This document shows, piece by piece, positions 1 through 9,015 of a stretch of 64,000 nt of DNA. Where the stretch lies: positions 3,414,001 to 3,478,000 of the forward strand of contig NC_018025.1 of the NCBI RefSeq assembly GCF_000266945.1, in the 5' to 3' direction. The DNA comes from Desulfomonile tiedjei DSM 6799. GTDB taxonomy: Bacteria; Desulfobacterota; Desulfomonilia; Desulfomonilales; Desulfomonilaceae. How positions within the stretch are numbered: position 1 is the stretch's first letter; each line of letters opens with the position of its first letter. The notes under the pieces were generated by a model that made no database searches, was not told the origin of the DNA, and worked only from the letters and a program-made list of their open reading frames with translations. The translations under genes and the position numbers were made by a program.

Positions 1-1
1 G

Positions 2-310
2 TTCGACGGAAAATCGCTGGAATCGGTAAAGACGTTGAAAGTGGTGAAAGAGCCGATACCTTCGGACTATTTCCCCGTACTTGAACCGGAAAAGGCCAAA
101 AAGCAGGGTATCAAACCTGAAGAATTGGCACAGATAAAAGAAAAACATTTGAAGGACGACATCTATGCGTTGACTGGAGCCACCATTTCGAGTCGAGCCG
201 TGACCGAGGGTGTCAAAAACACGGTGAGAAAATTCGTGTACCGCCTCGGAATCCTCACGGATGCGCTGAAGCAGGAAAAGGTTCCGGCAGCTTTTTTAGG
301 GGAGGTTTAA
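2..310 (+). CDS. rnfG: RnfG, C-terminal part (electron transport complex, FMN-binding subunit)
   Basis: This is the 3' end of a gene that begins before the window. RnfG is a membrane-anchored, periplasm-facing subunit of the Rnf complex, which couples ferredoxin:NAD+ electron transfer to ion pumping. The motif LTGATISS near codons at 170-193 is the covalent flavin site of the family; the Thr at 182-184 would carry the phosphoester-linked FMN. The gene is followed after 1 bp by rnfE, and the GGAGG at 301-305 inside its last codons serves as the rnfE ribosome binding site, so translation is probably coupled. The G-E-A-B order matches the usual rnfCDGEAB operon, so rnfC and rnfD are expected just upstream. 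Confidence 0.9.
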   Translation, partial: FDGKSLESVKTLKVVKEPIPSDYFPVLEPEKAKKQGIKPEELAQIKEKHLKDDIYALTGATISSRAVTEGVKNTVRKFVYRLGILTDALKQEKVPAAFLGEV

Positions 311-311
311 G

Positions 312-932
312 GTGAACAGAAATCTGACGCTCTTATGGAATGGGCTCATCCCTGAGAATCCGATTTTTCGTTTGGCCTTGAGCCTGTGTCCCGCAGTCGC
401 TGTTACGACTTCCATAGAAAACGGGCTCCTTCTCGGCATCGCGGTTATTTTCGTTCAGGTGCTCTCAAGCTGCACAGTCGCGATATTCCGCCCGTTCATT
501 CATCCTCGTATCAGGATCCCGGCATACGTCATCGTCATTGCTTTGTGGGTGAGTGTTATCGATATGATCCTGCCGGTGTTTTCTCCTGAAGCGTATAAGA
601 AAGTCGAACTTTTCGTAAAGCTTATCGTGGTCTTCGCGATCATCATTTCTCGATTGGAGCTGTTCGCATCCAAGGAGCCTCTGGTTCCGTCCTTCTTTGA
701 CGGTCTCGGGATGGGTATCGGATTCACCTTCGGACTGTGTCTGACCGGCGCAATTCGGGAATTCTTCGGAGCAGGACAGCTTCTCGGCTATGATATCCTC
801 GGATTCAAGCCATTGCTGGTCATGATATTGCCTGCTGGTGGATTTTTCGTCATTGGCTTCATTATGGCGGCATTCAACTGGATAGAGTACAAGCTCACGG
901 GTAAAATCCCGGCTTCAGGAGGAGGCCACTAA
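312..932 (+). CDS. rnfE: RnfE (electron transport complex integral membrane subunit)
   Basis: 206 residues with about six hydrophobic segments, the normal size of RnfE/RsxE. It opens with NRNLTLLWNGLIPENPIFRL, close to the family opening NP-x-L-V-x-LLGLCP, and contains the SLCPAVAVTTS and GAIREFFGAGQLLG stretches typical of RnfE/NqrD. It is one of the two membrane subunits (with RnfA) of inverted topology in the Rnf core. The start is GTG at 312 with GGAGG 7 bp upstream. The stop is separated from rnfA by one base, and an AGGAGG at 919-924 inside the rnfE end serves rnfA. Confidence 0.93.
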   Translation: MNRNLTLLWNGLIPENPIFRLALSLCPAVAVTTSIENGLLLGIAVIFVQVLSSCTVAIFRPFIHPRIRIPAYVIVIALWVSVIDMILPVFSPEAYKKVELFVKLIVVFAIIISRLELFASKEPLVPSFFDGLGMGIGFTFGLCLTGAIREFFGAGQLLGYDILGFKPLLVMILPAGGFFVIGFIMAAFNWIEYKLTGKIPASGGGH

Positions 933-933
933 T

Positions 934-1887
934 ATGAACTTTTCGCGAAATTTTGTCAGAGCCGCTTTGGTTGCCATAGCCGTATTGATGATGGCCGCCC
1001 CTGTTTTAGCTGAAACCGCTGGATCAGGATCCTTCAAAAGCGATACGGAGATCGAGCTCAATTTCGGTGTGCCCGTCGACGAAAGTTGGGCCAAAAACAC
1101 CAGCAATTACACAGTGTTCGAGAAACAAGATCCTGACATTCGAATCAATGTCGACAGCGTTGTACTCGGACCTCAAAAGGTCACTGCAATTCTGAAGTTC
1201 AAAGACCCCCTGAACCTCTCCAGCCAATTCGTTATCGAAGCGAAAGCTGTGACCGCCGGTGGAAAGGTTATGGGCGATAAGGATTTCTTGATCAAGAAGA
1301 GCCAGATGCAGCTTCTCTTCGGAATCTTTCTCGGCGCAATGCTGATCAATAACTTCGTTTTCACGAAGTATCTCGGACTCTGCATATTTTTCGGCGTTTC
1401 CCAGAAGAAGGAAACAGCCATCGGCATGGGTGTTACGTTCACCGTGGTTATGGTGTTGAGCGCAATTATCAGTTGGTTCTTGTATGCATATGTTTTGCAG
1501 GTCCTTCACTTGAGCTTTCTAAAAATCATCGTGTTCATCGGCACGGTGGCCATTTTTGTTCAGGCGATGGATACCATATTGAGAAAGATCAATCCATACC
1601 TGTTCAAGAAGCTGGGCGTCTATCTCGTGTTGATCACCACGAACTGCATCATCCTTGCAGTACCGTTGATCAATGCGGATAGCCATTACAACGCGTTTGA
1701 GAGCCTTACTCTGGGATTGGGAGCAGGCATTGGATTTGCCTTGGCACTGTTCCTTATGGCATCGGTGAGGGAAAAACTGGAAGTCGCGAGGGTCCCTCCG
1801 ACATACAAGGGACTCCCGATTGCGTTCATAGTGACCGGATTATTTGCTTTGGCATTTCTCGGTTTTTCCGGTCTGTCGATTTTCTAG
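934..1887 (+). CDS. rnfA: RnfA with an exported N-terminal Ig-like extension
   Basis: Residues 125-317 (193 residues, the full normal length of RnfA) are a complete RnfA: INNFVFTKYLGLC, then GVSQKKETAIGMG, LITTNCIIL and the ending LAFLGFSGL. In front lie 124 extra residues: a signal peptide at 1-26 (hydrophobic core, cleavage after VLA) and a beta-rich stretch at about 32-118 with the pattern of bacterial Ig-like/SbsA-type domains (SDTEIELNFGVPVDESWAKN, then a NYTVF strand). The start at 934 is supported by AGGAGG 9 bp upstream and by the one-base gap to rnfE; the internal Met125 at 1306 would leave 370 bp of open frame with a signal peptide unexplained. RnfA is thought to have a periplasmic N-terminus, which fits an exported domain there. 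Confidence 0.9.
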   Translation: MNFSRNFVRAALVAIAVLMMAAPVLAETAGSGSFKSDTEIELNFGVPVDESWAKNTSNYTVFEKQDPDIRINVDSVVLGPQKVTAILKFKDPLNLSSQFVIEAKAVTAGGKVMGDKDFLIKKSQMQLLFGIFLGAMLINNFVFTKYLGLCIFFGVSQKKETAIGMGVTFTVVMVLSAIISWFLYAYVLQVLHLSFLKIIVFIGTVAIFVQAMDTILRKINPYLFKKLGVYLVLITTNCIILAVPLINADSHYNAFESLTLGLGAGIGFALALFLMASVREKLEVARVPPTYKGLPIAFIVTGLFALAFLGFSGLSIF

Positions 1888-2011
1888 CAGCCGATCTCCA
1901 TGCGATTGATTTCTTGAGATCGACGCGTTATGATTGGTTGTTCACAAATAACCTAATCTACAAACAAACATAATTGCAGACCCGTTTCTGCGATATGTGA
2001 GGTGGCTACAC

Positions 2012-2938
2012 ATGGAGAACGTCTGGACTATCGCCTTTTGGGGCATCGCATTCTTTGCAATTTTCGGTATCGTGTGCGGAGGGGCTCTTGCTTACGCGGC
2101 TCAGCGCTTTGCAGTGAAAGTAGATCCCAAGATCGAGGCGGTGAGAGCCTGTTTACCCGGAGCTAACTGCGGCGCCTGTGGATACGCAGGATGCGAATCC
2201 TATGCCGAGGCGGTGGTTACCGATCCCGCTTGTCCGCCGGGCAAATGTGCTCCCGGAAAGCAGGAAGTTGCGGAAAAAGTCGCAGGGATTACCGGTAAGA
2301 GCGCCGGCGCAGCCAGTGCGGTCATTTCGGTGCTTCGTTGCTCCCGAAATGATGGCGAAGTCAAGAAGAAACACGAATATGTGGGATTCGATACCTGCCA
2401 GGCCGCTTCCATAGCGTTTGGCGGCCCATACGAGTGTGATTTCGCTTGCGTGGGCTATGGCGATTGCGAAGCTGCATGTCCGTTCCATGCCATTCACATG
2501 AAAGACGGAATGCCGGTGATCGATCCTGAAGCGTGCACGGGTTGCGGTGTCTGCATCAAGACGTGCCCGAAACAGGTCCTCCAGTTGCTGCCGAAAGACG
2601 CTCCGGCGTACGTGCCCTGCAGCAGCAAGGATTCCGGCAAAGCCGTGAGTAATGTTTGCAAGGCAGGTTGCATCCACTGCGGAGCATGCACTCGTAAGGC
2701 AAAAGATGTGGTCAATATGATCAATGACCGCATAGAAGTGGACTACGAGAAATTCGATGAAGACATGGCCAAAGCATGTGTGTGGTCGTGCAACCGTCAG
2801 TTCATCTTCCGGTACCTCGACCCGCAGCGCCAGGCAAAAGCCGTTGAAGAGATAAAGGCAGAACAGGCCGCGAAGAAAGCTGCTGCTGCTAAGAAAGCCG
2901 CTGCTGCCGAAACTAAAGAGGCGGCTGCCGAAGCTTAA
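2012..2938 (+). CDS. rnfB: RnfB, multi-cluster ferredoxin-like subunit of the Rnf complex
   Basis: RnfB accepts electrons from ferredoxin on the cytoplasmic side. An N-terminal membrane anchor (FWGIAFFAIFGIVCGGALAY) is followed by the Fes-type 4Fe-4S motif PGANCGACGYAGC, then by several CxxCxxC-type cluster motifs, including CTGCGVCIKTCPKQ and CIHCGACTRKAKD, enough for four or more clusters. The C-terminus is a Lys/Ala-rich tail of about 30 residues. I chose ATG at 2012 rather than the in-frame GTG at 1997 because GTGAGGTGG at 1997-2005 looks like the ribosome binding site. A 124-bp gap separates it from rnfA. A strong terminator follows, so this is the operon's last gene. Confidence 0.92.
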   Translation: MENVWTIAFWGIAFFAIFGIVCGGALAYAAQRFAVKVDPKIEAVRACLPGANCGACGYAGCESYAEAVVTDPACPPGKCAPGKQEVAEKVAGITGKSAGAASAVISVLRCSRNDGEVKKKHEYVGFDTCQAASIAFGGPYECDFACVGYGDCEAACPFHAIHMKDGMPVIDPEACTGCGVCIKTCPKQVLQLLPKDAPAYVPCSSKDSGKAVSNVCKAGCIHCGACTRKAKDVVNMINDRIEVDYEKFDEDMAKACVWSCNRQFIFRYLDPQRQAKAVEEIKAEQAAKKAAAAKKAAAAETKEAAAEA

Positions 2939-2973
2939 TTTCTAAGAACCTGTTTAGATATTTCTAGAATGAG

Positions 2974-3020
2974 AATCGGGAAGAGACTCCTTACAAGAAG
3001 TCTCTTCCCGATTTTATTTT
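2974..3020 (+). terminator. Rho-independent terminator of the rnf operon
   Basis: A perfect 15-bp inverted repeat (AATCGGGAAGAGACT, loop of 10 bases, AGTCTCTTCCCGATT) is followed at once by a T-rich tract (ATTTTATTTT). It lies 36 bp after the rnfB stop codon. Confidence 0.9.
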
Positions 3021-3037
3021 ATGCATGTGGATGCAAG

Positions 3038-3314
3038 ATCGTGCCACGATTCTCCATTCCTGCGGGGCAGGCAGCATAGCCACTGTAGGATGCGATGACC
3101 AGCGGGAATAGCATCCGTCGAGGTCTTTCGCGATCGATGCGATTCGCTTCGCTCATCACATCCTACGTGAGCTACAATCACCGCGGGAAGATGATGAAAA
3201 ATACGTGCCACGATCTGGGGTAAATTTCGACTTTTGAGATAGTTTCGGCACCCCGGTCCCTACTAATACCTTCTTTTGGAGCGTGGGATATACGTCAGAA
3301 TTCTTGGCACTCGC
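3038..3314. repeat. Cluster of dispersed intergenic repeats
   Basis: This gene-free stretch carries copies of several short repeats found elsewhere in the window: the palindromic core ATCGTGCCACGAT at 3038-3050 and again as CGTGCCACGATC at 3204-3215; a GCGATTCGCTTCGCTCATCA unit at about 3130-3166; and a CCCCGGTCCCTACTAATACC plus CAGAATTCTTGGCAC unit at about 3247-3314, which runs into the end of the convergent minus-strand gene. No gene was seen. Confidence 0.7.
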
Positions 3315-3315
3315 T

Positions 3316-4191
3316 TTAATCAGAGGATGTCAAAAAGTATCCGTCCTCGCGTTTTTCCAATTGCAGTCCGTACAAGCCCAGAAAATCTGCCAGAGGTCTT
3401 CCGAAGAAGAATTTCATGGTATCTTCGGCCAGCCCAAACCGCTCGGAGATGAATTCACGGACGTGCATATCATATTTCAGCACGTCCAATACGCTGTCTA
3501 CGGTTTGACCTTTGGTGGCACCTAACCGCGCCATTACACGGGCGAACTCCTCATGAGAACACTTTTCTTCGTGACGCTCGATTATTTCCCAAAGCGCTGG
3601 AATGACCGAAAGAAGTGCAGATCGATCCAGCTTCGCGTTGTCCTCAATCGTCGAAATCATCTGAGGATTCCAGCATTCCTGCTTCCGGCATTGTTGAGGT
3701 CGATGCTCGTATATGGAACAGCTCTGATCCAATTTCCGGTAAAACGTGCAGGTCTTTTCTCCAGGTATTTCCCGTACTTTCAGCATTTCCTGCTCTGCCG
3801 TTCCCGGTTTCTCTTCAATACTTGAGTACACGGGTTCGCCCTTTCGGATCGTGACAATTTCCGAAGGCTTCAAAATATCTTTCCGAAAAAGCTCTATATC
3901 TTCGTGCATGAGTGTGGGACTCCCGGTAGTGCAGCAATCTCCACATCGCACACACTGAGGTCTCGTTGCGTATGCCGCCTCAAGGAGCTTCTCACGGATG
4001 GCCGACCAGATTTCCTCATCGGTTCTCGTTTCGCCCTCATCGCGAGGAGCGAGTGCCTGCAGGTCGTTGATAACACTTTTTATTACTATCTCCGGATCGA
4101 CATTCGCGTGTATTTTCCATAGGATCGTCCGGGCCTCCTCTTTCAGGGCAACAAGAAAAAAGTCCGCTTCAGCTTTGTTATATTCGGACAT
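3316..4191 (-). CDS. YkgJ-family cysteine cluster protein
   Basis: 291 residues. The central motif CVRCGDCC (Cys 80, 83, 86, 87) and a later CxFYxxxxxxCxIYEHRPxxCR stretch are the signature of the YkgJ/UPF0153 zinc- or iron-chelating family, whose biochemical role is unknown. The N-terminal 75 residues are helical and charged. It is transcribed divergently from hisD, with the start codons 116 bp apart. Its 3' end runs into the repeat unit at 3247-3314. The family assignment is firm; no function can be given. Confidence 0.8.
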   Translation of the reverse strand: MSEYNKAEADFFLVALKEEARTILWKIHANVDPEIVIKSVINDLQALAPRDEGETRTDEEIWSAIREKLLEAAYATRPQCVRCGDCCTTGSPTLMHEDIELFRKDILKPSEIVTIRKGEPVYSSIEEKPGTAEQEMLKVREIPGEKTCTFYRKLDQSCSIYEHRPQQCRKQECWNPQMISTIEDNAKLDRSALLSVIPALWEIIERHEEKCSHEEFARVMARLGATKGQTVDSVLDVLKYDMHVREFISERFGLAEDTMKFFFGRPLADFLGLYGLQLEKREDGYFLTSSD

Positions 4192-4248
4192 ACGCTATCC
4201 TTTTCGGGGTTATATCCTGATTTGGTGTGCATCGCTCAGGGCAATATG

Positions 4249-4254
4249 TATAAT
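4249..4254 (+). promoter_or_regulatory. Possible -10 box upstream of hisD
   Basis: A perfect TATAAT lies 54 bp before the hisD start in the divergent intergenic region. No good -35 hexamer is seen at 16-18 bp, so this is only a candidate. Confidence 0.35.
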
Positions 4255-4307
4255 ACCGTGCAAAATACACTCTGTCTATGGTCTGTTTGACGCGCTAGAG
4301 GTCGAGT

Positions 4308-5615
4308 ATGAAGGTTAACTTTTTCGAACTGAGTAAGATGAATTCCGGGGAGCGAGCGAAGCTGTGTCGCAGAACGGGTGTGGATCTGAGAGATCTCAAG
4401 ATCAGGGTGACTCCAATTCTGGATGCAGTCCGTGACCGAGGAAATGAGGCCGTCAGGGAATACACTGCTCGGTTCGATGGCGTGGATCTGGAACCAGATC
4501 TGTTCAGGGTTTCTCTTGAAGACATGGACCACGCGAGGGATTCGCTTCCACAGGACCTTAAAGAGGCAATGGAAGTCTCTATTCGCAATATCCGCGTGTT
4601 TCATGAGCGCCAGGTGGAGCCCCCATCATGGGAAATGGAGATAAGTCCGGGAATTATCGCAGGCGAACGCATTGTTCCCATCGCTTCCGTGGGATTGTAC
4701 GTTCCTCGAGGCAAGGGTTCGTTTCCTTCCATGATGATGATGTCCGGAGTTCCTGCCAAAGTCGCGGGAGTACCGAGAATTGTAGTGGTCACTCCCCCGG
4801 ATCGACACGGTAAAGCCGATGCAGCAACCATTGCCGCTGCACGTATGATCGGCATTGACGAAGTGTATGCGCTTGGCGGAGTGCAGGCTGTGGCAGCACT
4901 TGCCTACGGCACGGAAACCATCGAAAAGGTCGATAAAATAGTGGGGCCTGGTTCGGGATATGTTCTCGCAGCAAAGCAGCTCTTGTCTACAGAGGTCGAT
5001 ACGGGCCTTCCGGCAGGCCCCAGTGAGGCGATAGTGCTCGCGGACGATTCTGCCGATCCGCTCATGGTCGTTACCGACCTGCTCATCGAAGCGGAACACG
5101 GACCGGATTCCGCCGCGTATCTCGTGACACACAGCCCTATCCTTGCGTCCAAGGCTCTGGAGCTTATTCCGCAATTGGTTGCAGACCTACCCGAGGGCAG
5201 GCGTTCCTACTGCCAGGAGGTGTTCAGGACCAATGGTGGAGTTGTTCTTGCCGAGGACATGGACGATGCTCTCGATTTTGTAAACAGGTTTGCTCCTGAA
5301 CACCTGCAGATTCTTACTCACAACCCTTCAGCGACATTGGACAAGGTCCAGTACGCGGGTGAAGCGCTGCTGGGCGAATTTACTCCCGGAACACTGGCCA
5401 ACTATTCCATCGGACCGAACGCGATTCTTCCGACGTCCGGGTTTGCACGAACGGCTTCTGCTCTGTCGGTCCGTGACTTCACGCGCCGGATGTCCTACTC
5501 CCAGGTGACTGAAGCGGGTTTTCGGGATCTCGCACCCAAAACTTTGACTCTGGCCAGGTACGAGGGATTCGCTGCACATGCAGCAGCCCTGACACACCGA
5601 ATGCAGAAGAAATGA
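4308..5615 (+). CDS. hisD: Histidinol dehydrogenase
   Basis: 435 residues, the normal family length. HisD catalyses the last two NAD-dependent oxidations of histidine synthesis, from L-histidinol to L-histidine, in the cytoplasm. Family landmarks are present: [46 protein letters not shown], the AEHGPDS zinc/catalytic region near residue 262, and APEHLQI with the terminal [12 protein letters not shown] region. No other his genes are adjacent; moaC follows 31 bp downstream on the same strand, so the two may share a transcript. Confidence 0.95.
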   Translation: MKVNFFELSKMNSGERAKLCRRTGVDLRDLKIRVTPILDAVRDRGNEAVREYTARFDGVDLEPDLFRVSLEDMDHARDSLPQDLKEAMEVSIRNIRVFHERQVEPPSWEMEISPGIIAGERIVPIASVGLYVPRGKGSFPSMMMMSGVPAKVAGVPRIVVVTPPDRHGKADAATIAAARMIGIDEVYALGGVQAVAALAYGTETIEKVDKIVGPGSGYVLAAKQLLSTEVDTGLPAGPSEAIVLADDSADPLMVVTDLLIEAEHGPDSAAYLVTHSPILASKALELIPQLVADLPEGRRSYCQEVFRTNGGVVLAEDMDDALDFVNRFAPEHLQILTHNPSATLDKVQYAGEALLGEFTPGTLANYSIGPNAILPTSGFARTASALSVRDFTRRMSYSQVTEAGFRDLAPKTLTLARYEGFAAHAAALTHRMQKK

Positions 5616-5646
5616 ACGCGGTAAACCACCGGATGAAAGTCGAGAT

Positions 5647-6129
5647 ATGGCTGAACTGACCCATTTTGATGAAAAAGGCCAAGCTGTCATGGTAGATGTC
5701 ACCGAAAAAGGCATCACCACACGAGAAGCAATTGCTCGAGGACACGTTCGTATGCGGCCGGAAACACTTGATCTTATCCTGGAAGGGCGAGCGAAAAAAG
5801 GAGACGTCCTCGGCGTGGCGCGGCTTGCAGGTATCATGGCGGCAAAGAAGACACCGGATCTTATTCCCCTCGCTCATCCGCTCCCGCTTTCTTCAGTAAA
5901 GCTGGATTTTTTCCCGGATCGGGAACAGTCACTCATTGGAATACAAGCCACAGTGAAAGTGACCTCGCGCACAGGGGTGGAAATGGAAGCACTCACTGCC
6001 GTAGCTGTCGCGGCCTTGACTGTTTACGATATGTGCAAAGCCGTGGACAGGGAGATGGTTGTCTCGGAAATTCGCCTGATGGAGAAGAGCGGGGGCAGAT
6101 CGGGAGTTTTCAAACGCATAGAGGATTGA
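5647..6129 (+). CDS. moaC: Cyclic pyranopterin monophosphate synthase MoaC
   Basis: 160 residues, the standard MoaC length. With MoaA it converts GTP to cyclic pyranopterin monophosphate, the first step of molybdopterin synthesis. Diagnostic stretches are [18 protein letters not shown] near the N-terminus, [12 protein letters not shown] at about residue 71, [20 protein letters not shown], and MCKAVDRE at about 129-136 with the conserved catalytic Asp and Lys. It sits directly behind hisD on the same strand, a chance rather than pathway neighbour. Confidence 0.95.
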   Translation: MAELTHFDEKGQAVMVDVTEKGITTREAIARGHVRMRPETLDLILEGRAKKGDVLGVARLAGIMAAKKTPDLIPLAHPLPLSSVKLDFFPDREQSLIGIQATVKVTSRTGVEMEALTAVAVAALTVYDMCKAVDREMVVSEIRLMEKSGGRSGVFKRIED

Positions 6130-6195
6130 CGTTTTTTGTATTCCAAGAGCAGATTGTAACGAATGCCTCCGATTTCCCCATGAATGGGAGATTAT

Positions 6196-6975
6196 ATGAA
6201 CGGAGTCACAATGGCGGATGAAAAGACGAAACCTGTCGATGTAACCGAACTCTCAAAAGATGAACTGCTTCGCTTCATTGGGGTAACTCTCGGGGATGTG
6301 CTTGTACATTACGGCATGTGGTTCACAGAAGCATTGCACCACCAGGGACCTGATCTCGCTCTGGAAATGGAACGGGATGTGCTGAACCGATATGCCCCCC
6401 TGGCCCTGATGAGACTTGCTCCCCATTTCGGGATACAGATGGAAGGCAACGTACCCAAAATCCTGGCCGAGAAATCCAGAGAAGAACTCCTGTTCCTCGC
6501 GGGTGATATTGCCAAGACCTGGCTTACCGGTGACGGACTCTGGTTCCAGGCCGTGGAAGCAGCGCGAGGTATGGCTGAAGCGAAACAGACCAATGATACG
6601 TGCTGGTCGCATTTTGCTAAAATGGAAGCCTTCAAGCTGAAAGGCTTTCTGGGCATCGGCGCCAATGAAGGCTTGGAAGCACTCGAGCGAGCAATAAAGC
6701 TCAGGATCTACACCATTATCAACGCTCATTCTTCTTCCTGGGATCAGGACGGATCACTCATTTTCACGGTAACCGAATGCAGAGTCCAGTCTGCCAGGCG
6801 CAAGAAAGGATTGGATGATTATCCCTGTAAATCTGCGGGCATAATCGAATACTCGGAATTTGCCAGAGCAGTCGATCCGCGCATCGCGACCGAATGCGTG
6901 TGGTGTCCCCCCGATCGAATACCCGATGATGCGTTTTGCAGGTGGCGATTCAGTATTGATACTTCTCAAGGTTGA
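6196..6975 (+). CDS. DUF6125-like cytosolic protein
   Basis: About 259 residues, no signal peptide or membrane segment. It resembles a family annotated DUF6125 or simply 'cytosolic protein' in deltaproteobacteria and clostridia: an all-helical N-terminal half with LVHYGMWF and GDIAKTWLTGDGLWFQAVE, and a C-terminal domain with TVTECRVQSARRKKGLDDYP, CKSAGIIEYSEFA and a final CVWCPPD. The regularly spaced Cys residues (TECRV, PCKS, ECVWC, FCRW) could bind a metal. ATG at 6196 was chosen because GGGAG lies 5-6 bp upstream; ATG codons at 6184 and 6211 are alternatives. Function unknown. Confidence 0.6.
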   Translation: MNGVTMADEKTKPVDVTELSKDELLRFIGVTLGDVLVHYGMWFTEALHHQGPDLALEMERDVLNRYAPLALMRLAPHFGIQMEGNVPKILAEKSREELLFLAGDIAKTWLTGDGLWFQAVEAARGMAEAKQTNDTCWSHFAKMEAFKLKGFLGIGANEGLEALERAIKLRIYTIINAHSSSWDQDGSLIFTVTECRVQSARRKKGLDDYPCKSAGIIEYSEFARAVDPRIATECVWCPPDRIPDDAFCRWRFSIDTSQG

Positions 6976-7035
6976 TCCCAAGATTTACGTGCCATGCGAG
7001 AGACAACTATTTGTGTGGCAGACGGAGACATGTAA

Positions 7036-7830
7036 ATGTTCTGGAATCCGCCGGAATGTCCGTGCGATCCTGCTTCAAAAAAGTGGATAGAGGGACGCCT
7101 GGAATGGCTCTCCTCTCGATTTCCGCGCAACATCTTCACCGATCGACCTCTGGTGTTGCCGACTCAGGAGTTCTTTCCTCTCGAGTTCGAGCCTTCGAAA
7201 GAATGCGCCAAAGCACTCTTTTCCAGAATCTGCGGCTTCATGGGCGTTCCGGAGGACCGCGTCACTCTTAAGTTTTTTCACTCACCCAACAAGAGGACAC
7301 GGTTCGTTGACGGTACAGGTCGGGACGCGCCAGGGCCGGGCTTTGCCGGGTTGTACACACATTCGTATCGAAGCCACATAATCACATTGGATACAGATCA
7401 ACTGTATCATCCGGAGCATTTGATCGCCACCATGGCTCATGAACTGGCTCACGGTCGACTTCTTGGAAAGGTTGGAAGGATGAATCATGATGAAGAGCTT
7501 CTCACCGATCTCACAGCCTGTGTGCTCGGTTTCGCCATCTTTCAGGCCAATTCGCCGCGAGCCTGGGTCAGCCAGTTTACGAAATGGCCCGGAACAGACT
7601 TTAACAAACCTCTCTACATGACATCGCCGATGTTCGGGTACGTTCTCGCGCATCTTGCATGGTTCCAAGACGAGCGCAAACCCCATTGGGCAAAGTACCT
7701 CGCCAGCAACGTAATCAACGATTTCAAGGATGCAACGGGATACTTGTTCAAAACTGAGGGGTCTTCATTCCGACCGAAAGGCAGACAACAATCTCGCGGC
7801 ACCGACTCGAGAAACAAGTCAGGGCAGTGA
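7036..7830 (+). CDS. Putative zinc metallopeptidase-like protein (HELAH motif)
   Basis: 264 residues, not recognised as a named family. The stretch IATMAHELAHGRLLG contains the zinc-protease motif HExxH as HELAH (His135, Glu136, His139). Glu153 and Glu154, 14-15 residues later in NHDEELLTDLTA, are possible third ligands as in gluzincins. There is no signal peptide, so it would act in the cytoplasm. GGAGAC about 10 bp upstream may be the ribosome binding site. It follows the DUF6125-like gene by 60 bp on the same strand and is convergent with the TPR gene. The C-terminal 40 residues are basic and of low complexity. Confidence 0.55.
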   Translation: MFWNPPECPCDPASKKWIEGRLEWLSSRFPRNIFTDRPLVLPTQEFFPLEFEPSKECAKALFSRICGFMGVPEDRVTLKFFHSPNKRTRFVDGTGRDAPGPGFAGLYTHSYRSHIITLDTDQLYHPEHLIATMAHELAHGRLLGKVGRMNHDEELLTDLTACVLGFAIFQANSPRAWVSQFTKWPGTDFNKPLYMTSPMFGYVLAHLAWFQDERKPHWAKYLASNVINDFKDATGYLFKTEGSSFRPKGRQQSRGTDSRNKSGQ

Positions 7831-7849
7831 ATCCGCCACAAACAAAACA

Positions 7850-8719
7850 TTACGATTGTTGTGCACGGATCTGCTCGGCTTTTTCCTTCAATGCCTTGGA
7901 TTCCTCAGGTTTGTCGATCCCTTCATAAAAGTCAGCGAGATTGTCCAATCCTGTTGCCACAATGGGATGATTCGTGCCGAAATTCTTCTCCAGAATATTC
8001 TGAGCACGAACGAGGAGGGTCTCGGCTTCTTCATAATTTCCCATTCCCACCAGAGTCGAAGCCAGATTGTTCAAAGAAGATGCTACGTGCGGATGATACG
8101 GTCCAAATGCATTTTCCGCAATTTGCAGCGCCTGACGATAGAGCGGCTCCGCATCGCGAAATCGCATCTGGGATTCGTACATGCCTGCCAAATTGTTGAG
8201 AGACTCCCCCAGTTGCGGATTGTCCGGACCAAGAGTCTTTTCCTGGATTACTATAGCCCTCTCGTACAGAGGTTTCGCAGCGGGAAGACGTCCCATGGCA
8301 CGGTTCACTGCCGCCCGGTTCAGCAAAGAGGTCGCCACATCGGCATGGTTCGGCCCCAGGGCTTTCTCCAGGATCTCCACTGCTCGTTTTATGAGATTGT
8401 CCGCTTCAACAAGCCTGCCCTGCTCGAAGTACGCGCCCGCAAGATTATTCAGTGAAGTGGCAACATCAGGGTGTATGGGGCCGAGTGCTTTTATGCGTAT
8501 ATCGAGTGCGCGTTTCCATAGCGGCTCCGCGTCTGTATACTGCACTTTAGCTCGATACATTTCAGCGAGATTGTTTAAGGCCCGAGCAACCCGAGGATCT
8601 TCGGGGCCGAAGCTTTTCTCTGCTTCTTCCAGAGCTTGCTTTCCGGCTGCGATTGCTTCCGTGTATTTTCCGTTTTGGAACAACTCTACCGCTTGTCTGT
8701 TAAGATCTTCCCAGGTCAT
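7850..8719 (-). CDS. Tetratricopeptide repeat protein (kinesin-light-chain-like repeats)
   Basis: About 289 residues made almost wholly of six 42-residue TPR units of the TPR_10/TPR_12 kind. Each carries the pattern LGPxHPxVAxSLNNLAxxY followed by EAExLxxRALxI. Such arrays form a superhelical binding surface for partner proteins. No signal peptide or enzyme domain is present. I placed the start at the ATG at 8719 (MTWEDLNR) because GAGGAG lies 6-9 bp upstream; an in-frame GTG at 8725 is less likely. The partner is unknown. Confidence 0.8.
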   Translation of the reverse strand: MTWEDLNRQAVELFQNGKYTEAIAAGKQALEEAEKSFGPEDPRVARALNNLAEMYRAKVQYTDAEPLWKRALDIRIKALGPIHPDVATSLNNLAGAYFEQGRLVEADNLIKRAVEILEKALGPNHADVATSLLNRAAVNRAMGRLPAAKPLYERAIVIQEKTLGPDNPQLGESLNNLAGMYESQMRFRDAEPLYRQALQIAENAFGPYHPHVASSLNNLASTLVGMGNYEEAETLLVRAQNILEKNFGTNHPIVATGLDNLADFYEGIDKPEESKALKEKAEQIRAQQS

Positions 8720-9015
8720 AAGCACTCCTCATACCCCGAGGCCTGATGGTTCTTTCCTCTATAAGTACGGCATTCTGAGGAAATCTGTCAACGCTCTATC
8801 GCTTTCCGGATTACGCAAGGCTCGAAGAAGATTTGTCGGACGTGTTTCACGGAAATGCAAAAAGATTGACCCGCTTTACGAGGTCACGATAAAGTTGGAG
8901 GTCCGGTGTTCGCGGAAACAGGACCTTTAGCGCACTCCACAGTTGTACCAGGACGGTACCAAGACTTTAGCAAGCCTGTTTCTGCCGAGCGGAAATACCC
9001 AGAGAACAATTACAG

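Noticed and set aside
7730-8455. 241-codon plus-strand frame opposite the TPR gene
   Set aside because: It mirrors the repeat structure of the TPR gene and has no independent features.
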